Origin: Mycoavidus cysteinexigens_B
GTDB taxonomy: Bacteria > Pseudomonadota > Gammaproteobacteria > Burkholderiales > Burkholderiaceae
Length of the DNA stretch: 64,000 nucleotides
Assembly (NCBI GenBank): GCA_031963465.1
Contig: JASSUG010000003.1
Location: forward strand, 124,001 to 188,000
Direction: 5' to 3'
Position numbers and translations under genes: made by a program. Of the stretch, positions 43,622 through 53,097 are shown in pieces. Under the pieces are notes generated by a model. That model did not search any database. It was not told the DNA's origin and saw only the letters and a list, made by a program, of their open reading frames with translations. Position 1 is the first letter of the stretch. Every line of letters begins with the position of its first letter.

Positions 43622-45895
43622 ATGAAATTTCGTTTTCCCATCGTTATTATCGATGAAGATTTTCGCTCCGAAAATATTTCGGGCTCTGGTATTCGTGCGT
43701 TGGCTGAAGCGATTGAAGGCGCAGGCATGGAGGTGCTTGGCTTAACCAGTTACGGGGACCTGACATCCTTTGCGCAACAGTCAAGCCGCGCCTCGTGTTT
43801 CATTCTGTCAATTGATGACGATGAAATCAGCGCCAGCGGCGTTGATGAAAATGGCGAAATCATGGACGCCTTGATTGCCTTGCGTGCTTTCATCGCCGAG
43901 GTGCGCCGGCGTAATGCTGATCTGCCGATTTTTTTGTATGGCGAGACGCGCACCTCGCGGCATATTCCAAACGATATTTTGCGTGAGCTGCACGGCTTTA
44001 TTCATATGTTTGAAGATACGCCGGAGTTTGTGGCGCGCCATATTATACGGGAGGCGAAAAGCTATCTTAATGCGCTGGCGCCGCCGTTTTTTCGGGCGTT
44101 GACCCATTATGCTTCGGATAGTTCATATTCGTGGCATTGCCCAGGGCACTCGGGGGGCGTCGCGTTTTTAAAAAGTCCGATTGGTCAGATGTTTCATCAG
44201 TTTTTTGGTGAAAACATGCTGCGTGCTGATGTCTGCAATGCCGTCGATGAATTGGGCCAATTACTTGATCATACGGGGCCAGTAGCTGCCTCTGAACATA
44301 ATGCAGCGCGCATTTTTAATGCCGATCATGTGTTTTTTGTCACCAACGGCACATCGACTTCTAACAAGATTGTTTGGCACGCAACCGTGGCGCCTGATGA
44401 TATTGTTTTGGTTGACCGAAATTGCCATAAATCGATTTTGCATGCGATTACAATGACTGGCGCGATCCCCGTGTTTTTAACCCCCACACGCAATCACTAT
44501 GGGATTATCGGCCCCATTCCACGGGATGAATTTAAGCCAGAAAACATTCGCCGCAAGATTGAAGCAAACCCGTTTGCGCGTGAGGTGCTCAAGCGAAATC
44601 CACTTGTGCGGCCACGGATCTTGACCATCACGCAAAGCACCTATGATGGGGTGGTGTACAACGTTGAAATGATTAAAGAGCTGCTTGGAGATCTGCTGGA
44701 CACGTTGCATTTTGACGAAGCGTGGTTGCCACATGCAGAGTTTCACCCTTTTTACCGGGATATGCACGCGATTGGCGCCGGCCGTGCACGCACCGGTGCA
44801 CTGGTCTTTGCGACGCATTCAACGCATAAATTACTGGCGGGTATTTCGCAAGCATCGCAGATTGTGGTGCAAGATTCCGAGCATTTTACGTTTGATCGGC
44901 ATCGCTTTAACGAAGCGTATCTGATGCATACCTCAACCAGCCCGCAATACGCGATTATTGCCTCGTGCGATGTGGCGGCTGCCATGATGGAGCCGCCTGG
45001 CGGCACTGCGCTGGTCGAGGAGTCGATTGCCGAGGCGCTTGATTTTCGCCGTGCCATGCGCAAAGTGGGGGCTGACTATGATGCTGATTGGTGGTTTGAG
45101 GTTTGGGGGCCAGGTGCTTTAGCTGAAGAAGGCATCGGGGACCGTGCCGATTGGATGCTGGCGCCGAATGACCGCTGGCATGGCTTTGGCGAGCTTGCCG
45201 AGAATTTTAATATGTTGGACCCGATCAAGGCGACGATTATTACGCCAGGGCTTAATGTAGACGGAGAATTTGGCGAAACGGGTATCCCCGCTGCGATGGT
45301 CACGCGCTATCTTGCCGAGCATGGCATTATTGTTGAAAAAACTGGGCTCTATTCTTTTTTCATCATGTTTACCATTGGCATTACGAAGGGCCGCTGGAAT
45401 AGTATGGTGACCGAACTCCAGCAATTTAAGGATGACTACGACAGTAACCAGCCGCTATGGCGCATCTTGCCGGAGTTTGTGGCCAGCTATCCGGCCTATG
45501 AAAAAGTCGGCTTGCAGGATTTGTGTCAACAGATTCATACGGTCTATAAGTCAAACGATGTGGCCCGGATGACTACGGAGATGTATCTGTCCAATATGGA
45601 ACCCGCGATGAAGCCGGCTGATGCATTTGCCAAACTCGCGCACCGCGAAATCGATCGGGTCCCGATTAATGAACTCGAAGGTCGTGTCACGAGTGTACTA
45701 TTAACGCCTTATCCGCCGGGCATTCCGTTGTTAATCCCAGGTGAGCGCTTTAATCGTGCGATTGTCCGTTATTTACAATTTGCGCGTGAATTTAACCAGC
45801 ATTTTCCGGGTTTTTATACGGATATTCACGGTCTGGTGGCAGAGATCGTGAATGGGCGCACTGAATATTTTGTCGATTGCGTGCGCAGTGCATGA
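43622..45895 (+). CDS. PLP-dependent Orn/Lys/Arg decarboxylase (biodegradative type)
   Basis: A 757-residue fold-type I decarboxylase with an N-terminal wing/flavodoxin-like domain (about 1-125), the large PLP domain and a C-terminal domain. SWHCPGHSGGVAFLKSPIG, FFVTNGTSTSNKIVWHA, LHFDEAWLPHAEFHPFY (Asp and His that hold PLP) and FATHSTHKLLAGISQAS (Schiff-base Lys in the THK motif) are clear. Substrate (ornithine, lysine or arginine) cannot be fixed by eye. It makes polyamines or consumes protons in acid. It sits between dcd and argH; as I recall dcd is next to such a gene in Burkholderia. Confidence 0.9.
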   Translation: MKFRFPIVIIDEDFRSENISGSGIRALAEAIEGAGMEVLGLTSYGDLTSFAQQSSRASCFILSIDDDEISASGVDENGEIMDALIALRAFIAEVRRRNADLPIFLYGETRTSRHIPNDILRELHGFIHMFEDTPEFVARHIIREAKSYLNALAPPFFRALTHYASDSSYSWHCPGHSGGVAFLKSPIGQMFHQFFGENMLRADVCNAVDELGQLLDHTGPVAASEHNAARIFNADHVFFVTNGTSTSNKIVWHATVAPDDIVLVDRNCHKSILHAITMTGAIPVFLTPTRNHYGIIGPIPRDEFKPENIRRKIEANPFAREVLKRNPLVRPRILTITQSTYDGVVYNVEMIKELLGDLLDTLHFDEAWLPHAEFHPFYRDMHAIGAGRARTGALVFATHSTHKLLAGISQASQIVVQDSEHFTFDRHRFNEAYLMHTSTSPQYAIIASCDVAAAMMEPPGGTALVEESIAEALDFRRAMRKVGADYDADWWFEVWGPGALAEEGIGDRADWMLAPNDRWHGFGELAENFNMLDPIKATIITPGLNVDGEFGETGIPAAMVTRYLAEHGIIVEKTGLYSFFIMFTIGITKGRWNSMVTELQQFKDDYDSNQPLWRILPEFVASYPAYEKVGLQDLCQQIHTVYKSNDVARMTTEMYLSNMEPAMKPADAFAKLAHREIDRVPINELEGRVTSVLLTPYPPGIPLLIPGERFNRAIVRYLQFAREFNQHFPGFYTDIHGLVAEIVNGRTEYFVDCVRSA

Positions 45896-45927
45896 CCTGT
45901 GTATCAAATAGCGTGTTGAATTAAGTT

Positions 45928-45968
45928 TAAGTAACGTCAGGTCACATTATCCGAACTGACGTTACTTA
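45928..45968. terminator. Bidirectional hairpin between the decarboxylase gene and argH
   Basis: TAAGTAACGTCAG (45928-45940) and CTGACGTTACTTA (45956-45968) form a perfect 13-bp stem with a 15-base loop. It lies between two convergent genes, so it may serve both; no long T-run is present. Its right arm is part of the first unit of the argH-terminal tandem repeat. Confidence 0.6.
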
Positions 45969-46070
45969 GGCGCTTTGCAAGCGGCAACCAGTACTAACGT
46001 TACTTAGACGCTTTGCAAGCGGCGACCAGCACTGACGTTACTTAAGTGCTTCACGCGCGGCATTCAGTGC
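45957..46070. repeat. Threefold 38-bp tandem repeat of the argH 3' end
   Basis: Units at 45957-45994, 45995-46032 and 46033-46070 each start T(G/A)ACGTTACTTA. The third is the real argH terminus including its stop codon (TTA at 46038-46040). On the minus strand the copies read LNAAREALK-stop (genuine), LVAACKASK-stop and LVAACKAPK-stop. The two extra copies lie downstream of the stop and are not translated with argH. Confidence 0.85.
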
Positions 46071-47456
46071 CAACTGGACTTGTTCCGGCGCCGTGCCACC
46101 TGGATGCCGGCGGCTTGCGACTGAGCCTTCGAGCGTTAAATAGCTAAACACCTCTGGCTCGATTAAGGATGCATTCTCCGGCAGGATAGCGCGTAACTCA
46201 GCCAGCGTGAGGTCGGTCAGATCGCAATCGCGTTCGACGCAAACACGCACTGCATGCGCCACGGCTTCATGCGCATCGCGAAACGGTACGCCGCGCCTGA
46301 CCAAATAATCGGCTAAATCCGTGGCTGTCGCATACCCTTGTAATGCTGCTGCGCGCATGGCTGTGGGTTTGACCTCAATGCCGCTCACCATATCTGCAAA
46401 GATGCGCAAGGTATCGGTTATCGTGTCAACGGTATCGAATAGGGGCTCTTTATCTTCCTGATTGTCTTTGTTATAGGCCAGCGGCTGCCCTTTAACCAAG
46501 GTTAATAACGCTATCAGGTTGCCGTTGATGCGGCCAGTCTTGCCGCGAGCAAGCTCGGGAATATCGGGGTTCTTCTTTTGCGGCATGATCGATGAGCCGG
46601 TACAAAAACGGTCAGCTAAATCAATAAACCCCACGCGCGGGCTCATCCACAGCACCAACTCTTCAGAGAAACGCGAGAGATGAGTCATAATCAGAGCGGC
46701 CGTGGCCGTGAATTCAATCGTAAAATCTCGATCGGAGACGGCATCGAGTGAATTGGCGCATAGCTTATCAAAGCCAAGTAAATCGGCAACCCGCTGCCGG
46801 TCAATCGGATAACTGGTGCCGGCCAGAGCAGCAGCGCCTAAGGGCAGATGGTTGACGCGCTTGCGGCAATCTAGTAAACGTTCGCTGTCGCGCGCTAGCA
46901 TTTCGACATAAGCCAGTAAATGGTGGCCAAAGGTGACGGGCTGAGCCACTTGCAAATGCGTAAAACCGGGCAAAATCGTTGCCACGTGATGTTGGGCAAG
47001 ATCGATCAGAACACGCCGCAACTCAATTAGGAGCGTATGGATGTGATCGATTTCACCGCGTAACCAGAGCCGCATATCCGTCGCGATTTGATCATTGCGT
47101 GAGCGGCCGGTATGCAAGCGTTTACCCGCGTCACCAATCAGTGTAGTGAGGCGTGCTTCAATATTTAAATGGACATCTTCTAAAATAAGCTGCCAGTTGA
47201 ATTCACCGCGTTCTATTTCATCTCGGATTTGCGCCATCCCACGCTTGATTTGGTTGAGGTCATTCAGGCTGATGATGGCGCATTCCGCCAGCATCGTGGC
47301 GTGGGCGAGTGACGCTTCGATATCGACGAAAGCTAGCCGTTTATCAACAAAAACCGATGAAGTGTAGCGCTGGACGAGTTCGGATAACGGTTCGGAAAAA
47401 CGAGCCGACCATGCTTCGCCTTTTTTATTAAGCTGAGAGGTCATTGAGATCGCCAA
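46038..47456 (-). CDS. argH: Argininosuccinate lyase
   Basis: A 472-residue enzyme splitting argininosuccinate to arginine and fumarate. The fumarase/aspartase superfamily signature GSSIMPQKKNPD is present, with TGRSRNDQIATDMRLWLR and TILPGFTHLQVAQPVTF. Length is usual. It diverges from hemC across a 240-base gap holding both promoters. The last nine codons are duplicated twice downstream of the stop (38-bp repeats). Convergent with the PLP decarboxylase gene, which may share its arginine/ornithine pool. Confidence 0.97.
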   Translation of the reverse strand: MAISMTSQLNKKGEAWSARFSEPLSELVQRYTSSVFVDKRLAFVDIEASLAHATMLAECAIISLNDLNQIKRGMAQIRDEIERGEFNWQLILEDVHLNIEARLTTLIGDAGKRLHTGRSRNDQIATDMRLWLRGEIDHIHTLLIELRRVLIDLAQHHVATILPGFTHLQVAQPVTFGHHLLAYVEMLARDSERLLDCRKRVNHLPLGAAALAGTSYPIDRQRVADLLGFDKLCANSLDAVSDRDFTIEFTATAALIMTHLSRFSEELVLWMSPRVGFIDLADRFCTGSSIMPQKKNPDIPELARGKTGRINGNLIALLTLVKGQPLAYNKDNQEDKEPLFDTVDTITDTLRIFADMVSGIEVKPTAMRAAALQGYATATDLADYLVRRGVPFRDAHEAVAHAVRVCVERDCDLTDLTLAELRAILPENASLIEPEVFSYLTLEGSVASRRHPGGTAPEQVQLALNAAREALK

Positions 47457-47696
47457 TAGAGGTGATAGGCTAACTGGCCTATGCAGTTTAAAGATTTTCA
47501 GATTATAACAAGCGCCCGCGCGGCTTGAGAAAAAACTACTGGCTTGATTTCAAGGCGGCTCCCCAGCCGTTTGCTACCTCTACATCAAGCTAGAACGAGC
47601 CTGTAGAATTTAATGAACTGAACAAAGTTAGGCGGCTCTTTTGCAAAAAGGCAGCGAGTGCGTGCTACCATTCATTTTTAATTTACCTGTGTTTCA

Positions 47697-48680
47697 ATGC
47701 CTTCTAAGTCAACTCCGTCACAAGCACCTAGCACGCTAGTGATTGCTTCGCGACAAAGCCGTTTAGCCCTGTGGCAAGCTCAATATGTCAGCGATGCGTT
47801 GCAAAAATTATACCCAGCGACAAAGATTGAAATCCTGGGCATGACAACGCGCGGTGACCGGATTCTCGATCGCGCCCTCTCGAAGGTCGGTGGCAAGAGC
47901 CTCTTTGTTAAAGAGCTTGAATATGCACTGGCCGATGGCCGAGCTCACCTTGCGGTGCATTCGTTAAAGGATGTGCCGATGGTATTGCCAGAGGGGTTTA
48001 AGCTGGCGGCTATTTTGGAACGAGCGGATCCGCGCGATGCTTTTGTTTCTCCGTATTACGAGTCGCTGGCGGCATTGCCAGCGGGTAGCGTGGTTGGCAC
48101 CTCGAGTTTGCGCCGCGAGGCGATGGTGCGCGCGCGCTATCCGCACCTTAAAGTGCACCCATTGCGTGGTAATTTGGATACCCGCCTGAATAAATTGGAT
48201 GCCGGCGAATATGCGGCGATTATCGTGGCCGCGGCGGGCTTAATCCGGCTTGATTTGAGTGAGCGTATTCGCCTGGTGCTGGAGCCGAGCGAAAGTTTGC
48301 CGGCTGCTGGACAAGGCGCACTGGGGATTGAAATTTGTGCCGAGCGCGCTGATCTCGAAGCCTGGCTTGCGCCGTTGCATCATCGCCGCACTGCCTTCGC
48401 AGTTGAGGCCGAACGAGCTGTGTCTTGCTCGCTTGGCGGTAGTTGTGACGTGCCATTGGCGGCTTTTGCTCAATGGCAGGGAGAGCTGTTGCATTTAGAG
48501 GCAAAGGTGGCAACGCCTGACGGTGGGCGGGTTCTGTGCGCGCAAGGTGAAGCAACGCCAAGTACGCTGGCGCAGGCGGTAGCGCTTGGGCACAGTGTCG
48601 CCGCGGAACTGGGTAGGCAGGGCGCGCTCGAGATTGTGCAAGCGCTGAGTTCGCATGCCGCCCCTGTGCAGAGCGAATAA
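47697..48680 (+). CDS. hemC: Porphobilinogen deaminase (hydroxymethylbilane synthase)
   Basis: A 327-residue enzyme polymerising four porphobilinogens to hydroxymethylbilane. IASRQSRLALWQAQYV, TTRGDRILDRALSKVGGKSLFVKELE, AVHSLKDVPM and GTSSLRREAMVRARYP are conserved. The dipyrromethane cofactor attaches to Cys in SCSLGGSCDVPLAAFA. First gene of hemC-hemD-hemX-hemY, read divergently from argH. A standard length enzyme with nothing odd. Confidence 0.97.
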   Translation: MPSKSTPSQAPSTLVIASRQSRLALWQAQYVSDALQKLYPATKIEILGMTTRGDRILDRALSKVGGKSLFVKELEYALADGRAHLAVHSLKDVPMVLPEGFKLAAILERADPRDAFVSPYYESLAALPAGSVVGTSSLRREAMVRARYPHLKVHPLRGNLDTRLNKLDAGEYAAIIVAAAGLIRLDLSERIRLVLEPSESLPAAGQGALGIEICAERADLEAWLAPLHHRRTAFAVEAERAVSCSLGGSCDVPLAAFAQWQGELLHLEAKVATPDGGRVLCAQGEATPSTLAQAVALGHSVAAELGRQGALEIVQALSSHAAPVQSE

Positions 48681-48760
48681 ATGGGCGGTTTTTTAATGGC
48701 GCGTGGACGTAGCTTGCTTTATCGTTGTTTAATCCAATGATGTGCATGCCGTTGCAGGCG

Positions 48761-49567
48761 ATGACGCGTACCGCTGTGCTGACTGGCTCACGAGGGCAAT
48801 CGGTTAGCCTGCTCCAGGCATTGGCGGTAGCTGGCATGGAGACCTTTGAGTTTCCGCTGATCGAGATTTTCTCAACCAATGACCAGACGCTGTTGGTTAA
48901 GGCATTTGCTGCGCTTCAGCACTATGCGCTGGTTATTTTTGTGTCGCCTGCTGCGATCGAGTTTGCCTCAGCTCATTTGCCGCTACAATGGCCAACGACG
49001 GTGCCCATCGGTGTGGTCGGGCCAGGCAGCGTCCGCGCGCTTAAGCAGTACGGCATTGCCGCACCATTACAGCGCGTGATTGCACCGCCTCAGCGCAGCG
49101 CAGACCAAGCGGTGCGATATGACTCTGAGGCGCTGGCAGCAGCCCTCGATCAAACGCTTGGCTTGGCCTCATTAAACCGGCGGAGCGTGCTGATTGTACG
49201 TGGCGACAGCGGCCGTGAGTGGTTGGCTGATACCTTACGCGCAGAGGGCGCTCAGATTGAGGTGGTCAGCGCCTACCGCCGCGCGCTGCCTGTGCCTACG
49301 CTAGCTCAATGGGCCCGCGTACGCGCGTTGCTGGCGGGTGAGCCACATGCGTGGCTGTTGACGAGTTCGCAAGGGGTGCGTAACTTGGAGCGCTTAGCTC
49401 AAGCCCATTTAAGTGAGGCTGAGCAAAGCGCGCTGAAGCGCTCTCCGATGGTTGTGCCGCACGCACGGATTGCCGAATGTGCGAATGCGGCCGGTTTTGT
49501 TACGATTACGCAATGTCACGCGGGCGATGAATCGATTGCGCGTGCTTTGCTTTTTTCCACAAGTTAG
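48761..49567 (+). CDS. hemD: Uroporphyrinogen-III synthase
   Basis: A 268-residue enzyme cyclising hydroxymethylbilane with D-ring inversion. The sequence is poorly conserved in this family, but TAVLTGSRGQSVSLLQAL, ETFEFPLIEI, ALVIFVSPAAIEFA, VLIVRGDSGREWLADTLR and SAYRR fit HemD and the position after hemC supports it. Several ATGs lie upstream (48737, 48740, 48746); 48761 is chosen because MTRTAVLTG aligns with family starts. Ends 18 bases before hemX. Confidence 0.88.
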   Translation: MTRTAVLTGSRGQSVSLLQALAVAGMETFEFPLIEIFSTNDQTLLVKAFAALQHYALVIFVSPAAIEFASAHLPLQWPTTVPIGVVGPGSVRALKQYGIAAPLQRVIAPPQRSADQAVRYDSEALAAALDQTLGLASLNRRSVLIVRGDSGREWLADTLRAEGAQIEVVSAYRRALPVPTLAQWARVRALLAGEPHAWLLTSSQGVRNLERLAQAHLSEAEQSALKRSPMVVPHARIAECANAAGFVTITQCHAGDESIARALLFSTS

Positions 49568-49585
49568 CGCTATAGGCGTATAAGC

Positions 49586-50692
49586 ATGACTGATCATAAA
49601 AATCTGACGCAAGAAGCTACATCGAACGTTCCAGCAAAACCAGCCAGTGGCGCGCAGCCATTTCTTTCTGCGCCTGCGGCAACTAAGCCGCGGCGCGCGG
49701 CTGGGGTGCTTTGGCTTTGGTTGATCTGGTTATTGACCGTGGCCGGCGGGCTTGCTGGTGGCTACGTCTTGCACCAAAAATTTAAAGCTGAAAATACCCA
49801 ACTTATTGAGCGCCAACAGACCAATGAGCGCGCGTTGATTGAAGCAGGGATCAAGAGCCAGCAAGCACTTGATACGCTAGACCAGATGCAAACGCAATGG
49901 GTGCAGTTGACGGGCAAGTTGGACGAAACTCAAACTCGCCAGCAGGCCTTGGAGAGGCTTTCGCAAAAACTGACGCAAAGCCGGGATGATTGGATATTAG
50001 CTGAGGTCGAGCAGACCTTAGCCTTTGCCAACGAGCAGTTGCAACTCACCGGCAATGCTCAACGGGTTTTGGTGACACTGCACCATGCCGATATGCAATT
50101 GGCCGCCAGCACTTCACCGCGAGCCTTGGCGGTGCGTAAAGCGCTTGGGCGGGACCTGGAAGCGTTAAAAGCTACGCCGCAGATTGATCTGATGGGACTT
50201 GCGCTCAAACTGGATGCTGTCCTGGCGCTGGTTGATAGGTTGCCGCTGGCGGGTGAGGCGGCTGTGCCGTTAGTCGTGCCAACAGCGCATAGCGAGAGGC
50301 CGACTGAGCGTCAGCCGCCCCTGTGGCAAATCGGCTGGCAGCGTTTTAAGGCCGGCGCGATGCAGCAGCTAGCGAGTTTCGTACAAGTGCGCCGGCTTGA
50401 TCATGCTGACACTTTATTCGTTGCGCCGGATCAAGGTTATTTTTTACGTGAGAATTTAAAGCTAAGGCTGTTAGCGGCACGTTTATCGCTTTTTGCGCGT
50501 AACGCGGTCCAGTTAAAAGCGGATGTGCAGGGGGTGACAGCTGCTCTGATGCGTTATTTCGATGCGGCCTCAACTCATACGAGTAGTGCGCTTGAGTCAA
50601 TCAAACAGATTGAGCAAGCTTCTGCCGACGTGGCGTTACCAAGTTTAGAGGCCAGCTTGCAAGCTGTGCGTCAACAAAAAAGCGGGAGCTAA
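49586..50692 (+). CDS. hemX: HemX-like membrane protein of the haem operon
   Basis: A 368-residue protein with a short cytoplasmic N-terminus, one membrane helix (about residues 44-66, VLWLWLIWLLTVAGGLAGGYV) and a long periplasmic coiled-coil region (IERQQTNERALIEAGIKSQQ and onward). This is the HemX family annotated in many genomes as uroporphyrinogen-III C-methyltransferase; it lacks the SAM-binding fold of true methyltransferases, so a helper role is more likely. It follows hemD by 18 bases and precedes hemY by three. Confidence 0.85.
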   Translation: MTDHKNLTQEATSNVPAKPASGAQPFLSAPAATKPRRAAGVLWLWLIWLLTVAGGLAGGYVLHQKFKAENTQLIERQQTNERALIEAGIKSQQALDTLDQMQTQWVQLTGKLDETQTRQQALERLSQKLTQSRDDWILAEVEQTLAFANEQLQLTGNAQRVLVTLHHADMQLAASTSPRALAVRKALGRDLEALKATPQIDLMGLALKLDAVLALVDRLPLAGEAAVPLVVPTAHSERPTERQPPLWQIGWQRFKAGAMQQLASFVQVRRLDHADTLFVAPDQGYFLRENLKLRLLAARLSLFARNAVQLKADVQGVTAALMRYFDAASTHTSSALESIKQIEQASADVALPSLEASLQAVRQQKSGS

Positions 50693-50695
50693 GCG

Positions 50696-51931
50696 ATGGC
50701 AATCCGAGGGCTTTTATGGCTGGCTTTCTTATTTGCGGCAGCTGTTTTGATTGCGCTGCTGGGCAGTTGGGGCACGGGGCAAGTGCTGATTATCCAAGCG
50801 CCTTACCGCATCGATATGTCGATCCATTTATTCGGCGTGATGCTGGTGGCCGCATTTATTGCATTCTACCTACTGCTCCGTTTGCTGGCTCATTTACTCC
50901 AAATGCCCGCACGTTTAGCGGCGTATCGTATGCGTTTACGTGCGGCCAAGGCGCGTGATGCGCTGTCCTCTGCGCTGAGCTACCTTTTTGCGGGCCGTTT
51001 TACGCGGGCGGAAAAAGCGGCTCGTAGCGCCTCTCTGAGTGTGGAAAATCAAGATGTTGCAGCGTTGATTGGCGCACGTGCTGCGCACCAACTGCATGAA
51101 TATGCCCGCCGCGATGAATGGTTGGCGCAGGCGACTGCAAGTCAGTGGCAAGAAGCTAGGCTGTTGTCCAGCGCTAAAATGCGCATCGATGCGCATGATG
51201 CAGAAGGGGCTTTGGCGGTACTGAGTGAGATGCCAGCTCAAAGCGCGCGCCGTTTCTCTGCTCAGCACATTGCCCTACGTGCGCACCAACAGCTTAAGCA
51301 TTGGCCGCAAGTGTTACAGGTGATCAAAACCCTCAATGCGCATGAAGCGTCGCACCCCTTAGCCAGTTCCTGGCAGCGCTTGCAGCAGGTGGCGGCAGAA
51401 CATGTTTTGCATGAATGCCGTTATGAGGCGCAAGCGCTTCTTATGGGTTGGCATAGCCTGCCTCTCTCAGAACAACAGAGGCCACGCACAGCGGATTTGG
51501 CGGCGCAACTACTGATTGCTTTAGAGCGGCATAAAGAGGCTCGGCGCATTATTGAGAAAGTGCTTGCTGAGCACTGGGATGCGTGTTTGTTACGGCGTTA
51601 TATTCAATGCGCGGGCCAGGATCCTTTGCCTTTAATTCAACGAGCAGAGGCATGGCAACTTGAGCACCCAGACGACCCTGACTTGCTGTTTACGCTGGGG
51701 GAGTTGTGCCAGCAGCAAAAACTATGGGGCAAAGCGCAAGCTTTTCTGGAAGCAGCATTGCGCCATGCCAGCCGCAGCGAGGATAGCGTTATGTTGCGCG
51801 CAGAAGCGCATCGGGCGCTGGCTCGTTTGCACGAAGAACTGGGTCAGCGGGACCAGACGAACGAGCACTATCGAGCCAGCGCGCTTGCGTTTGAATTGAA
51901 AATGGGGGGGTACCGTTCTAATCTTCCTTAA
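50696..51931 (+). CDS. hemY: HemY-family haem-operon protein with TPR repeats
   Basis: A 411-residue inner-membrane protein with two N-terminal membrane helices (about 4-24 and 42-65) joined by a short loop, then TPR-like helical repeats (GRFTRAEKAARSAS, DPDLLFTLGELCQQQKLWGKAQAFLEAALRH). It belongs to the proteobacterial HemY_N family, not to protoporphyrinogen oxidase of Gram-positives. Last gene of the hem unit, and its stop overlaps by four bases the stop of the convergent TetR gene. Confidence 0.87.
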   Translation: MAIRGLLWLAFLFAAAVLIALLGSWGTGQVLIIQAPYRIDMSIHLFGVMLVAAFIAFYLLLRLLAHLLQMPARLAAYRMRLRAAKARDALSSALSYLFAGRFTRAEKAARSASLSVENQDVAALIGARAAHQLHEYARRDEWLAQATASQWQEARLLSSAKMRIDAHDAEGALAVLSEMPAQSARRFSAQHIALRAHQQLKHWPQVLQVIKTLNAHEASHPLASSWQRLQQVAAEHVLHECRYEAQALLMGWHSLPLSEQQRPRTADLAAQLLIALERHKEARRIIEKVLAEHWDACLLRRYIQCAGQDPLPLIQRAEAWQLEHPDDPDLLFTLGELCQQQKLWGKAQAFLEAALRHASRSEDSVMLRAEAHRALARLHEELGQRDQTNEHYRASALAFELKMGGYRSNLP

Positions 51932-52659
51932 TGCACTGCCTTCAAAACTGAACTCTCATTTTGTTGACTCGCGGCTTTGGCAGGAGAAACATATTCTTTC
52001 GGCGGAATTTTTCCGCTGAGCAGGTCATCGAAGAGCTGGCGTGAGCGGCCACGTAAATAAGGCGCGATGACTGACAAAATATGCCGGCTTGCTTGATTGA
52101 GCTCTGCGCCAATTGCGGCTTGGTCATTATATTTACGCGGATTCATGACAAATTGGTAGGACAGCCAATAAGTCGCCAGCACGCACATATTGGTTGACAT
52201 GGTCTCGATCTCCGCCGGTGTGGCTGCCATCTCGCCGTCAGCGACCAGCAACTCGCATAAATCCCGCGCAAAGCGCACCTTATGTTCCATAATTTGTTTG
52301 AAATGCGTCTCAAGTGTGCGATTGCGTGCCAGCAGGTCATTCAGGTCGCGGTACAGAAACCGGTAGCGCCAAAGAAAATTGGTCATATATTGTAGATAGG
52401 CCCACACTTCATCGATAGTTGTCCGATGATTTTCTGGAAAACACAGGCGTTTCTCGATTTCTTGTTCAAACTGCGTAAAGATGCTATTGATAATGTCATC
52501 TTTATTGCGAAAATGATAATAAAGGTTGCCCGGGCTAATTTCCATTTCGTCAGCAATGGTGGTTGTCGTGACGTTGGGCTCCCCAATTTCATTAAAAAGT
52601 TTTAAAGAAAGTTCAAGAATACGCTCGCGCGTGCGGCGGGGTGGCTTTGCATCTATCAT
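51928..52659 (-). CDS. TetR family transcriptional regulator
   Basis: A 243-residue repressor-type protein. The N-terminal helix-turn-helix (residues about 10-57) is clear: RERILELSLKLFNEIGEPNVTTTTIADEME and ISPGNLYYHFRNKDDII. The C-terminal domain (RYRFLYRDLNDLLARNRTLE) is of a type found in several betaproteobacterial TetR proteins, but ligand and target are unknown. Convergent to hemY with a four-base overlap of stop codons. Confidence 0.88.
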   Translation of the reverse strand: MIDAKPPRRTRERILELSLKLFNEIGEPNVTTTTIADEMEISPGNLYYHFRNKDDIINSIFTQFEQEIEKRLCFPENHRTTIDEVWAYLQYMTNFLWRYRFLYRDLNDLLARNRTLETHFKQIMEHKVRFARDLCELLVADGEMAATPAEIETMSTNMCVLATYWLSYQFVMNPRKYNDQAAIGAELNQASRHILSVIAPYLRGRSRQLFDDLLSGKIPPKEYVSPAKAASQQNESSVLKAVH

Positions 52660-53097
52660 TTTATATCCCTATTTTAAATTTAGATAAGTCTAAGAAGAGC
52701 GGCTTGGATCTATTACGGGATACTATAAGCCATTATAGCCAGCTTAAGCACAGTTAGGCGGGGCCTTGTGTCGTGCTTGTACAACGAGCCTCAATGTATT
52801 TTGAGAGCGTAATGAGAAGCATTATTATATGCGCTCATCTGCTTTACCCAGCAAGGCGTAAATTTCTGCTTGACCGACGCATAGTAGCAAGCTATCGTCC
52901 TGGGTTCTAAGTAAAAAGTGCTCTTTTTGTAAGAAATTGTACGTTGTGGATCTCAACGGGCTGTTGAAAGCTAGCCATTGACGCCACCGCACTATTCCTT
53001 GAGACATGAGAGGGCCTCAGTTGCGATGGCTAGCCATAAGCTGGCGCTGAGCAAAGTACCTGATCGAATTTTTACCAAAAATTGGAAATGGTGAGAA
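52660..53097. other. Intergenic region upstream of ilvB
   Basis: A 438-base region between the minus-strand TetR gene and ilvB. A 60-codon minus-strand ORF (52825-53007) is open, but it resembles no family I know and has no convincing ribosome site. No leader peptide rich in Val/Leu/Ile codons or attenuator hairpin was recognised before ilvB; GGAAATGGTGAG gives ilvB its ribosome site. Confidence 0.5.

Noticed and set aside
52825..53007. 60-codon minus-strand ORF upstream of ilvB
   Set aside because: No recognised family and no convincing ribosome site; kept only as a note in the intergenic entry.
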